Of a DNA stretch of 36,132 bases, positions 1 to 7,669 are shown one piece after another; position 1 is the first letter of the stretch, and every line of letters starts with the position of its first letter. The notes beneath the pieces are model-generated. The model did no database searches. It was not told where the DNA came from and worked only from the letters and a program-made list of their open reading frames with translations. Origin of the DNA: Oscillospiraceae bacterium. GTDB taxonomy: Bacteria > Bacillota > Clostridia > Oscillospirales > Oscillospiraceae. Made by a program: the position numbers and the translations under genes. The stretch covers positions 1-36,132 of the forward strand of contig JAFSWC010000004.1 of NCBI GenBank assembly GCA_017444665.1. The letters are read 5' to 3'.

Positions 1-658
1 TGGCAGCGCCGGTGGAGGAGGGGATGATGTTGTTGTAGATGGAGCGGGCGCCGCGGAGGTCCTTCTTCTTGGGGAAGCCGTCAACGATGGCCTGGGTGGC
101 GGTGGAGGCGTGGACGGTGGTCATGAGGCCTTCGATAACGCCGAAGTTGTCGTTGACAACCTTGGAGATGGGGGCCAGGCAGTTGGTGGTGCAGGAGGCG
201 TTGGAGACAAACTGCATGTCGGGGGTGTACTTGTCGAGGTTGACGCCGCAGACGAACATGGGGGTGTCGTCCTTCGCGGGGCCGGACATCACGACGACCT
301 TGGCGCCGGCGTCGATGTGAGCCTGAGCCTTGGCCTTGTCGAGGTAAACGCCGGTGCACTCGAGAACGTACTCAACACCGAGCTCGCCCCAGGGGATGAG
401 GGTGGCGTCACGGTAGGACTTGTCAGAGAGGACCTTGACGACCTTGCCGTTGACGGTAACGGTGCTGTCCTCGTCGTTGCCGACGACTTCGCCGTCGAAG
501 CGGCCGTGGACGGAATCGTACTTTACGCAGTAAGCGATGTGGCTGGCCGGATGGCCGGGAGCGTTGATCGCGACGACCTCGATGTCGTCAGACTTGATGG
601 CGGCGCGGAAAGCGAGGGAACCGATGCGGCCGAAGCCGTTGATGCCGACTTTGATCAT
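1..658 (-). CDS. gap: Glyceraldehyde-3-phosphate dehydrogenase, type I (5' part, cut by window edge)
   Basis: Cytoplasmic glycolytic enzyme that oxidises glyceraldehyde-3-phosphate to 1,3-bisphosphoglycerate with NAD+. Translation of the minus strand begins [20 protein letters not shown], the NAD-binding Rossmann start of this family. It continues through [12 protein letters not shown], which holds the catalytic Cys, and on to [14 protein letters not shown]. The ATG at 658 is preceded by a GGAGG box. About 219 codons are present, roughly two thirds of the usual 330-340 residues; the C-terminal part lies left of base 1. The gene is divergent from the histidine-kinase-like gene and appears to have its own promoter in the shared intergenic region. 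Identity is near certain; only the far end is unseen. Confidence 0.97.
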   Translation of the reverse strand, partial: MIKVGINGFGRIGSLAFRAAIKSDDIEVVAINAPGHPASHIAYCVKYDSVHGRFDGEVVGNDEDSTVTVNGKVVKVLSDKSYRDATLIPWGELGVEYVLECTGVYLDKAKAQAHIDAGAKVVVMSGPAKDDTPMFVCGVNLDKYTPDMQFVSNASCTTNCLAPISKVVNDNFGVIEGLMTTVHASTATQAIVDGFPKKKDLRGARSIYNNIIPSSTGAA

Positions 659-751
659 GAACTTATCCTCCAGTTAAAAAATTTAAGCATATCGGGCTGT
701 GTTGACACACAAACAGTGAGAGAGCCAGAATCTCCCTTGCTGATTGTCTAA

Positions 752-781
752 ATTGTATCATATACTATTGGCAAAAAGCAA
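752..781 (-). promoter_or_regulatory. Probable sigma-A promoter of gap
   Basis: Read on the minus strand: TTGCTT, an 18-base spacer, then TACAAT preceded by TGA (TG-N extended -10). It leaves a leader of about 90 bases before the gap ATG. The match is reasonable but not perfect, and no operator is obvious. Confidence 0.5.
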
Positions 782-855
782 GTTTTCATTCCATGCAACC
801 GTCATAAAAATATGCCGAAATTTATCTCTGCGCCGCGCCGTTTTTGCTTCGGGTA

Positions 856-884
856 TTGTACATTTTGTCGTATTTTGTTATGAT
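856..884 (+). promoter_or_regulatory. Sigma-A promoter of the histidine-kinase-like gene
   Basis: TTGTAC, a 17-base spacer, then TATGAT with a TG-N extension. Transcription would start near 891, so coding must begin downstream at ATG 915 and not at the upstream in-frame codons. Confidence 0.65.
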
Positions 885-914
885 TGGTTCGATTTGAGGG
901 AAGGTGGGTCCGTC

Positions 915-1970
915 ATGCTTACTGTTTCGTCCAAGGTGCTGTCCCTTTCCGCGGAGGCGGCCGTGCTCGTTTCCGGCGGGAGGATCGTGTACGCCAACGC
1001 GCGCGCCGAAAAACTGCTGGGCGGCGAGTGCGTGGGAAAGCCCCTCTCGTCCGTTTTCAGCCCGGAGATCTGCCAGTCGCAGGCCGGCGTCTTTACCGCC
1101 GACACCGTCGTCGCGGGACAGCGGTGCAACGTGCGGACGGCAAAGCTGGACGACCTGCAGGCGTTTTTCCTCTCGCCGATCGAGATCGCGCCGATCCTGG
1201 TCAACGACGCGTTTCTGTTCTCTGTCAGAAGCTCTCTGATGAATCTGCGGCTCTCGGCCGGATTGTCGCAGAGCCGCTCGGAGCAGTATGGCGACAAAGA
1301 GCTTGGCTCCTATCTCCGCTCGCTGCAGCGGGACGCTTTTCGCATCACACGGCTTTTGGACAACGCCTCGGTCGTGCGCGGTCTGGCCGCAAGCGATCTG
1401 GCCGTTTCGATGGGCCCGCTTGATCTGGCAAAGCTCTGCCGCGAAATCGTGGACAGCGCTTCCCTGCTGCGGCCGGATATCTCCTTCAAGCTGTACGGCG
1501 AGGAGGGGCTGTGCCTGTTTGCCGACCGCGTGCTGGTCGAACAGATGGTCTATAATCTGATCTCCAACTGTCTCGTTCATGCCAAGGGGCTGGGATGCGT
1601 CAGTCTCAGTCTTGTCCCCACGCCGACGCATATGATCCTGTCCGTCAGCGACGACGGCTGCGGCATCTCCGAGGACGTGATGGGCCACGTGTTCGAGCGC
1701 TATCGCGCTGGCTTTTCGCTTGACGAGATGAGCGGCGGCGCAGGGCTCGGTCTCTCGGTCGTGCGCGGGATCGCGCGCATCCACGACGGCACGCTGATGC
1801 TGGAAAGCCGTCCGGGGCGCGGCACCTCGGCGCGTGTCTCGCTGGCGCGCAAGCTGCCCGCCGCCGCGCTGCACGCGCCGGAGGCGGAAGGCCGCCGGGA
1901 GGAGAGCCTGCTTGTGGGGCTTTCGGACTGTCTGCCGCCGGAATGCTTCGACGGAAAATTTCTGGATTGA
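915..1970 (+). CDS. Orphan histidine-kinase-like ATP-binding protein lacking the phospho-acceptor His
   Basis: Soluble 351-residue protein. Residues 1-90 look PAS-like (VLVSGGRIVYANARAEKLLG). Residues 98-160 are helical and fit a dimerisation domain. Residues 200-315 form a HATPase_c domain with N box NLISN (214-218), G1 box DDGCG (246-250) and G2 box GGAGLGLSVV (274-283). Where kinases have H-E-L-R-T-P-L-T-N the sequence reads F-S-V-R-S-S-L-M-N (102-110), so the phosphorylated His is replaced by Phe102. No membrane segment and no response regulator lie nearby, and a terminator follows the gene. ATG 915 was chosen because a GGGAAGGTGGG ribosome site precedes it and the promoter lies at 856-884. 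ATP binding is likely; autophosphorylation is doubtful. It may be a pseudokinase or partner subunit. Confidence 0.8.
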   Translation: MLTVSSKVLSLSAEAAVLVSGGRIVYANARAEKLLGGECVGKPLSSVFSPEICQSQAGVFTADTVVAGQRCNVRTAKLDDLQAFFLSPIEIAPILVNDAFLFSVRSSLMNLRLSAGLSQSRSEQYGDKELGSYLRSLQRDAFRITRLLDNASVVRGLAASDLAVSMGPLDLAKLCREIVDSASLLRPDISFKLYGEEGLCLFADRVLVEQMVYNLISNCLVHAKGLGCVSLSLVPTPTHMILSVSDDGCGISEDVMGHVFERYRAGFSLDEMSGGAGLGLSVVRGIARIHDGTLMLESRPGRGTSARVSLARKLPAAALHAPEAEGRREESLLVGLSDCLPPECFDGKFLD

Positions 1971-1983
1971 TATCCCATACGGT

Positions 1984-2017
1984 AAAAAGGGACGCTGTGC
2001 CGCCGGCACAGCGTCCC
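1984..2017 (-). terminator. Intrinsic terminator shared by convergent genes
   Basis: Perfect 13-bp stem GGGACGCTGTGCC / GGCACAGCGTCCC with a 3-base loop. On the minus strand it is followed by five T (A-run 1984-1988), so it ends the hemZ-udk transcript. It probably also stops the plus-strand gene ending at 1970. Confidence 0.85.
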
Positions 2018-2029
2018 TTAATTATATTA

Positions 2030-2965
2030 TCAATACTCGTACGTGCCGCCGCCGATGAATTCGCGGATCAGCGAATCTTTCGGGACAAGCTCGTCGTCAA
2101 TTCTGCCGAAAAGCTGCAGCGCGGGCAGGACGGCGCGCAGTTCGTCAAAGCGCTCGATCCCCTCCGGGACGGTCTGGAACAGCTTCGTCGCCGTGTGGTT
2201 GAACACCGGCAGCTCGTAGGGAAGCGAAGAATCAAACTGGAAATCGGCCTTATCCTTGAACGGGGAGATATAGGTGATCTCGCCGCGGCGGACGTTGCCC
2301 CACATGCTCATGGTCTCGGCCGGGTCGGAGCCGCGGAAGTTGTAGTCGCGCACCATTCGCCTGACCAGACGGAACCAGGTGCGCTTGAAGACGATCCTGT
2401 CCTCGAACAGGACGTCGCTGCGCGCCGAGATATACAGCTTGAAGGCCTCCGGGTGGGTGACGGTGATCATGTCGTTGAGCGCGTGGATGCCCTCGAAGAT
2501 CACGATCTCGTCCGGGCCGAGCTTGATGGACTTGGACGGCTCGAACGCGCGCATCTTGCGTGAAAACTCGTACTTCGGCACATAAATGCGCTCGCCGCGC
2601 GCAAGCTTGGTGAAATGCTCGTTCAGCAGATCCATGTCCAGGCACAGCGGACTTTCGAGGTCATATTCGCCCTCCGGCGTGCGGGGCGTCGTCTCGGGAT
2701 TGATGGTGTTGAAATAGTCGTCCATGCCGACATAGTGGCTGCGGATGCCGCGCCTTTCCAGCGCCTCCGAGATCTTCATGGCCGTCGTCGTTTTGCCGGA
2801 GCCCGACGGGCCGGAGAGCAGCACGATCGGGCTGCGCTTATAGTTTTCGACGATCCGGTCCGCCGCCGCCTCCACATTGGCGCGGTATTTCGCGTCCCCT
2901 TCCTCGATCAGCGCGCGGGGGTCGGCGACCGTTTTGAAGTTGATGTCAGAAAGCAGATAGGCCAT
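2030..2965 (-). CDS. Uridine kinase family nucleoside kinase
   Basis: 311-residue P-loop kinase of the uridine kinase / phosphoribulokinase family, probably phosphorylating uridine or a related nucleoside in the cytoplasm. Walker A is GPSGSGKTT (52-60), followed by VGMDDYF (an acidic substrate-binding stretch) and IVIFEGIHALND, the family's Walker-B-like strand. It is longer than classic Udk (about 210 residues): an N-terminal extension of about 45 residues and a long C-terminal tail (FDSSLPYELPVF...) match the larger udk-like proteins common in Clostridia. The start follows the hemZ stop by only 3 bases, so the two are co-transcribed and probably translationally coupled. The true substrate cannot be read from sequence, so no symbol is given. 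Confidence 0.85.
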   Translation of the reverse strand: MAYLLSDINFKTVADPRALIEEGDAKYRANVEAAADRIVENYKRSPIVLLSGPSGSGKTTTAMKISEALERRGIRSHYVGMDDYFNTINPETTPRTPEGEYDLESPLCLDMDLLNEHFTKLARGERIYVPKYEFSRKMRAFEPSKSIKLGPDEIVIFEGIHALNDMITVTHPEAFKLYISARSDVLFEDRIVFKRTWFRLVRRMVRDYNFRGSDPAETMSMWGNVRRGEITYISPFKDKADFQFDSSLPYELPVFNHTATKLFQTVPEGIERFDELRAVLPALQLFGRIDDELVPKDSLIREFIGGGTYEY

Positions 2966-2968
2966 GTG

Positions 2969-4447
2969 TTATTCCTCCCATTCGCGGTAAAACGCTTCGA
3001 TTTTCTTCTTCTCATCACAAACGCCGTCGATGCCGCCGATATACTCCAGCGGGTACTTGGGCGCGATAAAACGCAGATTGCGGCCGCCGTCGCGGCGGAC
3101 CAGCTTAGTCGAGCCGCCAGCTCCCATCGAAAGGATGCTGCACAGCTCCTCCATGATGCAGATGTTATACAGATTGACAAAGCCCGGCTTCGTCCATCCG
3201 ACGTTTTCAAAGCCGCCGGACATGAATTTTTGGCGGTAAAGATAATAGGGCTCATACCCCTGCGAGCGGAGAGAGGACGCCGCAAAATCGAGCATGCGGC
3301 CGACTGAATCCGCGGAAGGCAGCTCGGCCCCTTCGGTGAGGATGCGCGAGCCTTTTTTCAGGCTCAGCGTGTGGACCGTGATATTTTCCGGCGCAAGGCC
3401 AAGCACCTGCTCAAGCGTGGCACAGAAGCCCTCATAGCTGTCGGCGGGAAGCCCGGCGATCAGATCCATGTTCACCGAAAAGCCGCCGACCGCGCGCACC
3501 TTTTCAAGCGCCGTGACGACATCCCCGGCCGTGTGACGGCGCCCGATGGCCGCCAGCACGGCGTCGGACATGCTTTGCGGATTGACGCTGACGCGGTCGC
3601 AGCCGTGGGCGCGCAGCACCTCCAGCTTTTCCTCCGTGATCGTGTCGGGCCGCCCGGCCTCTACCGTAAATTCGCGCACGGAGGAGAGGTCGAAGCGCCG
3701 CTCCATCCCGGCGCAGACGCGATCGAGCTGAGCGGCGGAGAGCGTAGTGGGCGTGCCGCCGCCAAAATAGACCGCGACCGGGCGCAGCCCCAGACGGGCG
3801 ACCTCGGCGCCCACGGCGTCGATCTCCTTTTCCAGCGCGTCGACGAAGGGTGCGATCAGCTTCATGCTTTTTTCGACCGACTGGCTGACAAAGCTGCAAT
3901 AGGCGCAGCGCGTGGGACAGAACGGCACGCCGACATACAAACAGACGTCCTTCGGCGCAAGCTTTCCGGCGGCGGAAAGCGTATGGCGCGTCGTGTCCCG
4001 GCAGAGGGCGGCGCGCTGCGGCGTGACGTCATAGTCGCGGATGAAATGCCGGAGCGCCGTATCCTCGTCCATGCCGCTTTTGAGCAGGGACGAAAAAACC
4101 TTGCCCGGCCGCACGCCCGTCAGCGCGCCCCAGGCGGGATGCTCATGCCCGGAGGCGAGCACGGCGCGGTACATCGCGTTTTTGACAAGACGCTGGCTGA
4201 TCCGCTCGGTCACAAGCGCGTCCTTCATCTCGCGGTTATCGGCGCGCGCAAAACCGCGCCAGCGTTTCTCTCCGCGCGTGAAAAGACAGCTTGCGGTCGT
4301 ATACCGCGCGGCGCGGCGGAGCGAGATCTCCATCCGGTCCCCCTCCGGTTTGCCTGTGGGATACACGGGCCGCTCGTCCGGGAAAACCGTCAGCAGCATC
4401 TGCTCGACAGCGTATTGATAGGAATGTCCCTTGAGGTACAGCTTCAC
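2969..4447 (-). CDS. hemZ: Oxygen-independent coproporphyrinogen III oxidase-like radical SAM protein HemZ
   Basis: Radical SAM enzyme of the HemN/HemZ family, converting coproporphyrinogen III to protoporphyrinogen IX without oxygen. The cluster motif CPTRCAYC (C-x3-C-x2-C) lies near residue 175. It is followed by the SAM glycine motif VYFGGGTPTTL and the HemN-like EFTVEAGRPDTI and SVNPQSM segments. The N-terminal ~150 residues, VKLYLKGHSYQYAVEQ onward, are the extra domain that separates HemZ from HemN. GTG 4447 is preferred over ATG 4522: GGGAGAG precedes it, it gives the usual ~492 residues, and the promoter at 4537-4565 would put ATG 4522 almost on the transcript start. Some HemN/HemZ relatives are heme chaperones, so activity is likely but not proven. 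Useful context is the cytochrome c operon about 10 kb away. Confidence 0.88.
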   Translation of the reverse strand: MKLYLKGHSYQYAVEQMLLTVFPDERPVYPTGKPEGDRMEISLRRAARYTTASCLFTRGEKRWRGFARADNREMKDALVTERISQRLVKNAMYRAVLASGHEHPAWGALTGVRPGKVFSSLLKSGMDEDTALRHFIRDYDVTPQRAALCRDTTRHTLSAAGKLAPKDVCLYVGVPFCPTRCAYCSFVSQSVEKSMKLIAPFVDALEKEIDAVGAEVARLGLRPVAVYFGGGTPTTLSAAQLDRVCAGMERRFDLSSVREFTVEAGRPDTITEEKLEVLRAHGCDRVSVNPQSMSDAVLAAIGRRHTAGDVVTALEKVRAVGGFSVNMDLIAGLPADSYEGFCATLEQVLGLAPENITVHTLSLKKGSRILTEGAELPSADSVGRMLDFAASSLRSQGYEPYYLYRQKFMSGGFENVGWTKPGFVNLYNICIMEELCSILSMGAGGSTKLVRRDGGRNLRFIAPKYPLEYIGGIDGVCDEKKKIEAFYREWEE

Positions 4448-4536
4448 TCTTGCGCTCTCCCGCAAAAAAAGTCTTTCCGGCCGCTTTGCGCGCACCGGAG
4501 AAAATGAAAAAATCGGGTGCAAAACCGTTTTGATTT

Positions 4537-4565
4537 ATTATAACAGACAGGATAGCATATGACAA
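4537..4565 (-). promoter_or_regulatory. Strong sigma-A promoter of hemZ-udk
   Basis: On the minus strand TTGTCA, exactly 17 bases, then TATAAT. Predicted start near 4530, giving an ~80-base leader to GTG 4447. It sits in a very AT-rich ~180-base region between divergent hemZ and carD. Confidence 0.85.
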
Positions 4566-4701
4566 CGGTTAAATTTTTTGAAAAGACTTGAAATTTGAAG
4601 CAAAAAGAATTGATTTTTCTTTTATTTTTCGAAAAAAACAATGGAAATTTTCTAAAAATTAGTGTATGATTATACTATGAGTAATACAGTGGGGGAGTTA
4701 T

Positions 4702-5196
4702 ATGATGTTTTCCGTCGGAGAGAAAATCATATACGGTGAAAACGGCGTCTGCACCGTCGAAAAAATCGGCTCGCTGCCGATGGACGGCGCGGGTGACCGG
4801 ATGTATTATCACCTTACGCCGCTGATTGGCAGCGGCACCTATTTCACGCCGGTCGATTCCGCTGCGTATATGCGCCCGGTGATGACCCGCTCGGAGGCCG
4901 AGGCTTTTATCGCCACGATCCCGGGTATCGAGCCCGCGATCTGCAGCGATACGCGCTTTAACCACGTCGACGCCTTTTATAAGGAGCTGTTCAAGCTCCA
5001 CTCCTGCGAGGCGCTGGTTTCCGTCATCAAGGGATTGTATTCGCGTATGGCCGATCGTAAAACCAAATCCAGCCGTGCGGAGGCGACGATGAAGCGCGCC
5101 AAGGATATTCTGCACGGCGAGCTGGCCGTGGCGCTGGATATCGACATCAGCGAGGTCGAGAGCTATATCGCGCAAAGCGTCGCCGCGGCGAAATAA
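4702..5196 (+). CDS. CarD family transcriptional regulator
   Basis: 164-residue protein of the CarD/CdnL/TRCF family (Pfam CarD_CdnL_TRCF). These proteins bind the RNA polymerase beta subunit and modulate open-complex formation, often at rRNA and stress genes. The N-terminal RNA-polymerase-interacting domain is clear: FSVGEKIIYGENGVCTVEKI, then MYYHLTPLIGSGTYFTPVD. The C-terminal helical half (KELFKLHSCEALVSVIKGLYSR..., AKDILHGELAVALDI) is the DNA-binding part. Length is normal. ATG 4702 is preceded by GGGGGAG; a second ATG follows immediately. A possible -10 (TATGAT or TATACT, 4665-4676) lies upstream without a convincing -35. It is monocistronic, with a terminator at 5214. Confidence 0.9.
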   Translation: MMFSVGEKIIYGENGVCTVEKIGSLPMDGAGDRMYYHLTPLIGSGTYFTPVDSAAYMRPVMTRSEAEAFIATIPGIEPAICSDTRFNHVDAFYKELFKLHSCEALVSVIKGLYSRMADRKTKSSRAEATMKRAKDILHGELAVALDIDISEVESYIAQSVAAAK

Positions 5197-5213
5197 GCAT
5201 ATCTTTTCCCTTC

Positions 5214-5244
5214 GCAGGGCACTTTGCAGGTGCCCTGCTTTTTT
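5214..5244 (+). terminator. Intrinsic terminator of carD
   Basis: 9-bp stem GCAGGGCAC / GTGCCCTGC with a 7-base loop and six T. The next gene's -35 box starts two bases after the T run. Confidence 0.9.
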
Positions 5245-5245
5245 A

Positions 5246-5274
5246 TTGTCGCTTTTTCAAAAGCGTGCTATACT
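5246..5274 (+). promoter_or_regulatory. Sigma-A promoter of the MATE gene
   Basis: TTGTCG, 17 bases, TATACT, directly behind the carD terminator. It shows that the in-frame codons upstream of about 5281 are not translated. Confidence 0.75.
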
Positions 5275-5310
5275 GTTATTGTATTGAAACAAGAACCGGG
5301 GTATTGGGAT

Positions 5311-6693
5311 TTGGCTATACTGACAGGAAAAAAAGATACCGACATGACCGTGGGCAGCATCCCGCGGCTTCTTGTCGCCTTTGCGCTGCCGCTGATGATC
5401 GGCAACGTCTTTCAGCAGCTTTACAACACGGTCGACTCGATCATCGTCGGCAACTTTGTCAGCAAGCAGGCGCTGGCCGCCGTCGGCTGCACGGGGCCGA
5501 TCATCAACACGCTCATCGGCGTGTTTGCCGGGCTCTCGGGCGGCGCGGGCGTTGTGATCAGCCAGTATTACGGCGCCAGGGACCGCGAGCGTCTGCACAA
5601 AGCGGTGCAGACCACGGTCGTGCTGACGGCGATCATGTGCGTCGTGCTGACGGCGCTCGGCGTGGCGATGACGCCGCTGATGCTGCGTCTGATGGATACG
5701 CCCGAGGACGTGATGGGCGCGGCGTCGGAATATCTGCGGATCTACTTCTGGGGCATCTCCGGGATGCTGCTGTACAACATCGGCGCGGGCATCCTGCGCG
5801 CCGTCGGCGATTCGACGCACCCGCTGTATTTCCTCATCTTCTCGGCCACGACGAATACGGTGCTCGACTATCTCTTCGTCAAGGTCTTCTCCTTCGGCAT
5901 CGCGGGCGCCGCGATCGCGACGATCGTCTCGCAGGCGCTTTCGGCCCTGCTTGTAATGCGGATGCTGATCCGCTCGAGGGAGGATTACCGCGTCGATCTG
6001 CGCGCGCTGCGGCTTGACGGCACGATCTTAAAGCGGATCTGCGAGATCGGCATCCCCTCCTCGCTTCAGATGGGGGTCACCGCGATATCCAACGTATTCG
6101 TCCAGTCGTACATCAACCGCTTTGAAAGCTCCTGCATGGCGGGCTGGGCCGCCTACAACAAGCTTGACGCCTTTGCCATGCTGCCGCTGATGGGCTTTTC
6201 CATGGCCGTGACCACCTTTGTGGGGCAAAACTACGGCGCCGGCAAGCTTGACCGGGCGCGCAAAGGGCCGCTGCACGCGCTGTGGATCGGCACGCTGATC
6301 ATGATCGCGATCTTAACGCCGATGATGGTCTTCGCCCCGACGCTGGTAAGGCTCTTCAACCAGGAAGCGGAGGTCATCGCCTTCGGTACGCTGTTCATCC
6401 GGCTTGTCTCGCCGTTTTATCTGCTGTGCACGATCAACCAGATTTACTCGGGCGCGCTGCGCGGCGTGGGCGACACCAAGGCCACGATGGTCATCATGCT
6501 CTTCTCCTTTGTGCTTTTCCGCCAGCTGTATCTCTTTACGGCCTGGCAGCTCGGCGGCCGCCTTGTGCCGATCGCGCTGGGCTATCCCGCGGGCTGGATC
6601 ATGTGCAGCGCGATCATTTTGGTTTATTACTATCGCTTTGCCCGTCAGCGGGCCGTCCGCCGCGCGGAGCAGGATCAGCTTGCGCAGGGCTGA
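5311..6693 (+). CDS. MATE family multidrug/Na+ efflux transporter
   Basis: About 460-residue, 12-helix membrane exporter of the MATE family, using a Na+ or H+ gradient to expel organic compounds. Family signatures are MTVGSIPRLLVAFALPLMIGNVFQQLYNTVDSIIVG at the start and LGVGDT-like GALRGVGDTKATM in the second half; the two six-helix halves are visible as hydrophobic blocks. TTG 5311 gives (M)AILTGKKDTDMTVG and the family's usual length. ATG 5344 is a shorter alternative, with its AGGA box rather far away. Codons from 5224 are ruled out because they precede the promoter. Substrate unknown. It is monocistronic, with its own promoter and terminator. Confidence 0.9.
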   Translation: MAILTGKKDTDMTVGSIPRLLVAFALPLMIGNVFQQLYNTVDSIIVGNFVSKQALAAVGCTGPIINTLIGVFAGLSGGAGVVISQYYGARDRERLHKAVQTTVVLTAIMCVVLTALGVAMTPLMLRLMDTPEDVMGAASEYLRIYFWGISGMLLYNIGAGILRAVGDSTHPLYFLIFSATTNTVLDYLFVKVFSFGIAGAAIATIVSQALSALLVMRMLIRSREDYRVDLRALRLDGTILKRICEIGIPSSLQMGVTAISNVFVQSYINRFESSCMAGWAAYNKLDAFAMLPLMGFSMAVTTFVGQNYGAGKLDRARKGPLHALWIGTLIMIAILTPMMVFAPTLVRLFNQEAEVIAFGTLFIRLVSPFYLLCTINQIYSGALRGVGDTKATMVIMLFSFVLFRQLYLFTAWQLGGRLVPIALGYPAGWIMCSAIILVYYYRFARQRAVRRAEQDQLAQG

Positions 6694-6727
6694 GGGCCAC
6701 AAAGCTGCCGCACATACAAGAAATAAA

Positions 6728-6760
6728 ACAGGCGTGACCGCTGCGGTCACGCCTGTTTTT
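6728..6760 (+). terminator. Intrinsic terminator of the MATE gene
   Basis: Perfect 13-bp stem ACAGGCGTGACCG / CGGTCACGCCTGT with a CTG loop, followed by TTTTT. A-rich on the other side, so it may also stop minus-strand transcripts from the gene ending at 6836. Confidence 0.9.
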
Positions 6761-6835
6761 CTGCCCTGGCCCGGTTTTGAGAATGCAGATGCGATGTATG
6801 CTCCGCCGCCTGCGAAAAGCGTGAAACCATAGCGT

Positions 6836-7531
6836 TCAGCGGCGACGCCGTTTGCTGCGTTCCCGCTGCAGCATTCTCAGCCGATCCACGACCTCGCCCG
6901 CGTCGGGAAGAATCGCCGCTTCGGCACTCCCCCAGGATCCATCTGAATTACGCTCCCGACGATAGGCGGGGAGATTGTCCCTGATGTCTTGCGGTTTCCG
7001 CGTCGAGGGAATGGGAAGGGGGCAAAGCCTCTTGAGCGCATCTTCATTTTGAAGTCCCCTGCAAGCCACTTTGATGATCCTTCCTTCTCTTGTTTTATCA
7101 AGGCTTTCATCAATGGCCGCCTGTTCAAACTCGTCGAGGTGCCGATCCGCAAAGTAAAGGCACCGATCAGGGCCGCCCCGAACGGTCCATTTTTCCAAAG
7201 CCACCCCTGTCTCCGCCAGTTCATCCCAAGGAAGGAACAACCGGCACTTCCCGAATTGTCGCTGCTCGACCCCCTCCCCTGTAACAACGACCTGAGAGAA
7301 GCATTCCTGAACCAACCCATAGCAGATGACGGCAAACAGGATCGCAAACAGGAAAGACAAGATGCCGACCGTAAAATGCAGCCAGTCGAATCCCCCGGCA
7401 AAGGCGAATTTAACCGTGTAAACATAAGCTTCACACGCGAGGAAAGGAACCATGACCGCCGCCATAAGGAATGCCGGCAGATAAGCTGCAAACCGCAGCC
7501 ATGAGGGCCGTCGAAGATTCCATTTGTTCAT
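6836..7531 (-). CDS. Two-helix membrane protein with a PH-like cytoplasmic part
   Basis: 231 residues, no specific family recognised. Two hydrophobic helices (about 13-35 and 52-73) are followed by a segment, VVVTGEGVEQRQFGKCRLFLPWDELAETGV, with the strand-turn pattern of bacterial PH-like domains (bPH). The C-terminus is charged and ends in RERSKRRRR. ATG 7531 is chosen over the upstream in-frame codon because CGAGGAGA lies 9 bases before it. It has its own extended -10 promoter. Terminator 6728-6760 lies just downstream and could serve it too. Function unknown; membrane-attached scaffold or sensor roles are only guesses. Confidence 0.7.
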   Translation of the reverse strand: MNKWNLRRPSWLRFAAYLPAFLMAAVMVPFLACEAYVYTVKFAFAGGFDWLHFTVGILSFLFAILFAVICYGLVQECFSQVVVTGEGVEQRQFGKCRLFLPWDELAETGVALEKWTVRGGPDRCLYFADRHLDEFEQAAIDESLDKTREGRIIKVACRGLQNEDALKRLCPLPIPSTRKPQDIRDNLPAYRRERNSDGSWGSAEAAILPDAGEVVDRLRMLQRERSKRRRR

Positions 7532-7570
7532 ACAATGACATCTCCTCGCTTCTGACACTTCTGGTACCGA

Positions 7571-7579
7571 ATTATACCA
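7571..7579 (-). promoter_or_regulatory. Extended -10 promoter of the membrane protein gene
   Basis: TGG-TATAAT on the minus strand, 40 bases upstream of ATG 7531. The only -35 candidate (TTGCTT) is at a short 15-base spacing, so the TG extension may compensate. Confidence 0.5.
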
Positions 7580-7613
7580 TTATCCGCTGCAAAGCAACAC
7601 TCGCCGTTGACCT

Positions 7614-7654
7614 AAAAAACCGGGAAGAAGGCACTTGCTTGCGATGCGCCTTCT
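7614..7654 (-). terminator. Probable terminator of the DUF3810 gene
   Basis: 9-bp stem (7626-7634 with 7646-7654, one G-U) on the minus strand, then six T after a 6-base gap. The gap makes this weaker than the other terminators here. Confidence 0.4.
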
Positions 7655-7669
7655 GCGAGGCCGACTTTT

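Noticed and set aside
5224-5310. Upstream start of the MATE gene adding MQVPCFFIVAFSKAC...
   Set aside because: These codons overlap the carD terminator and the MATE promoter; transcription starts downstream of them.
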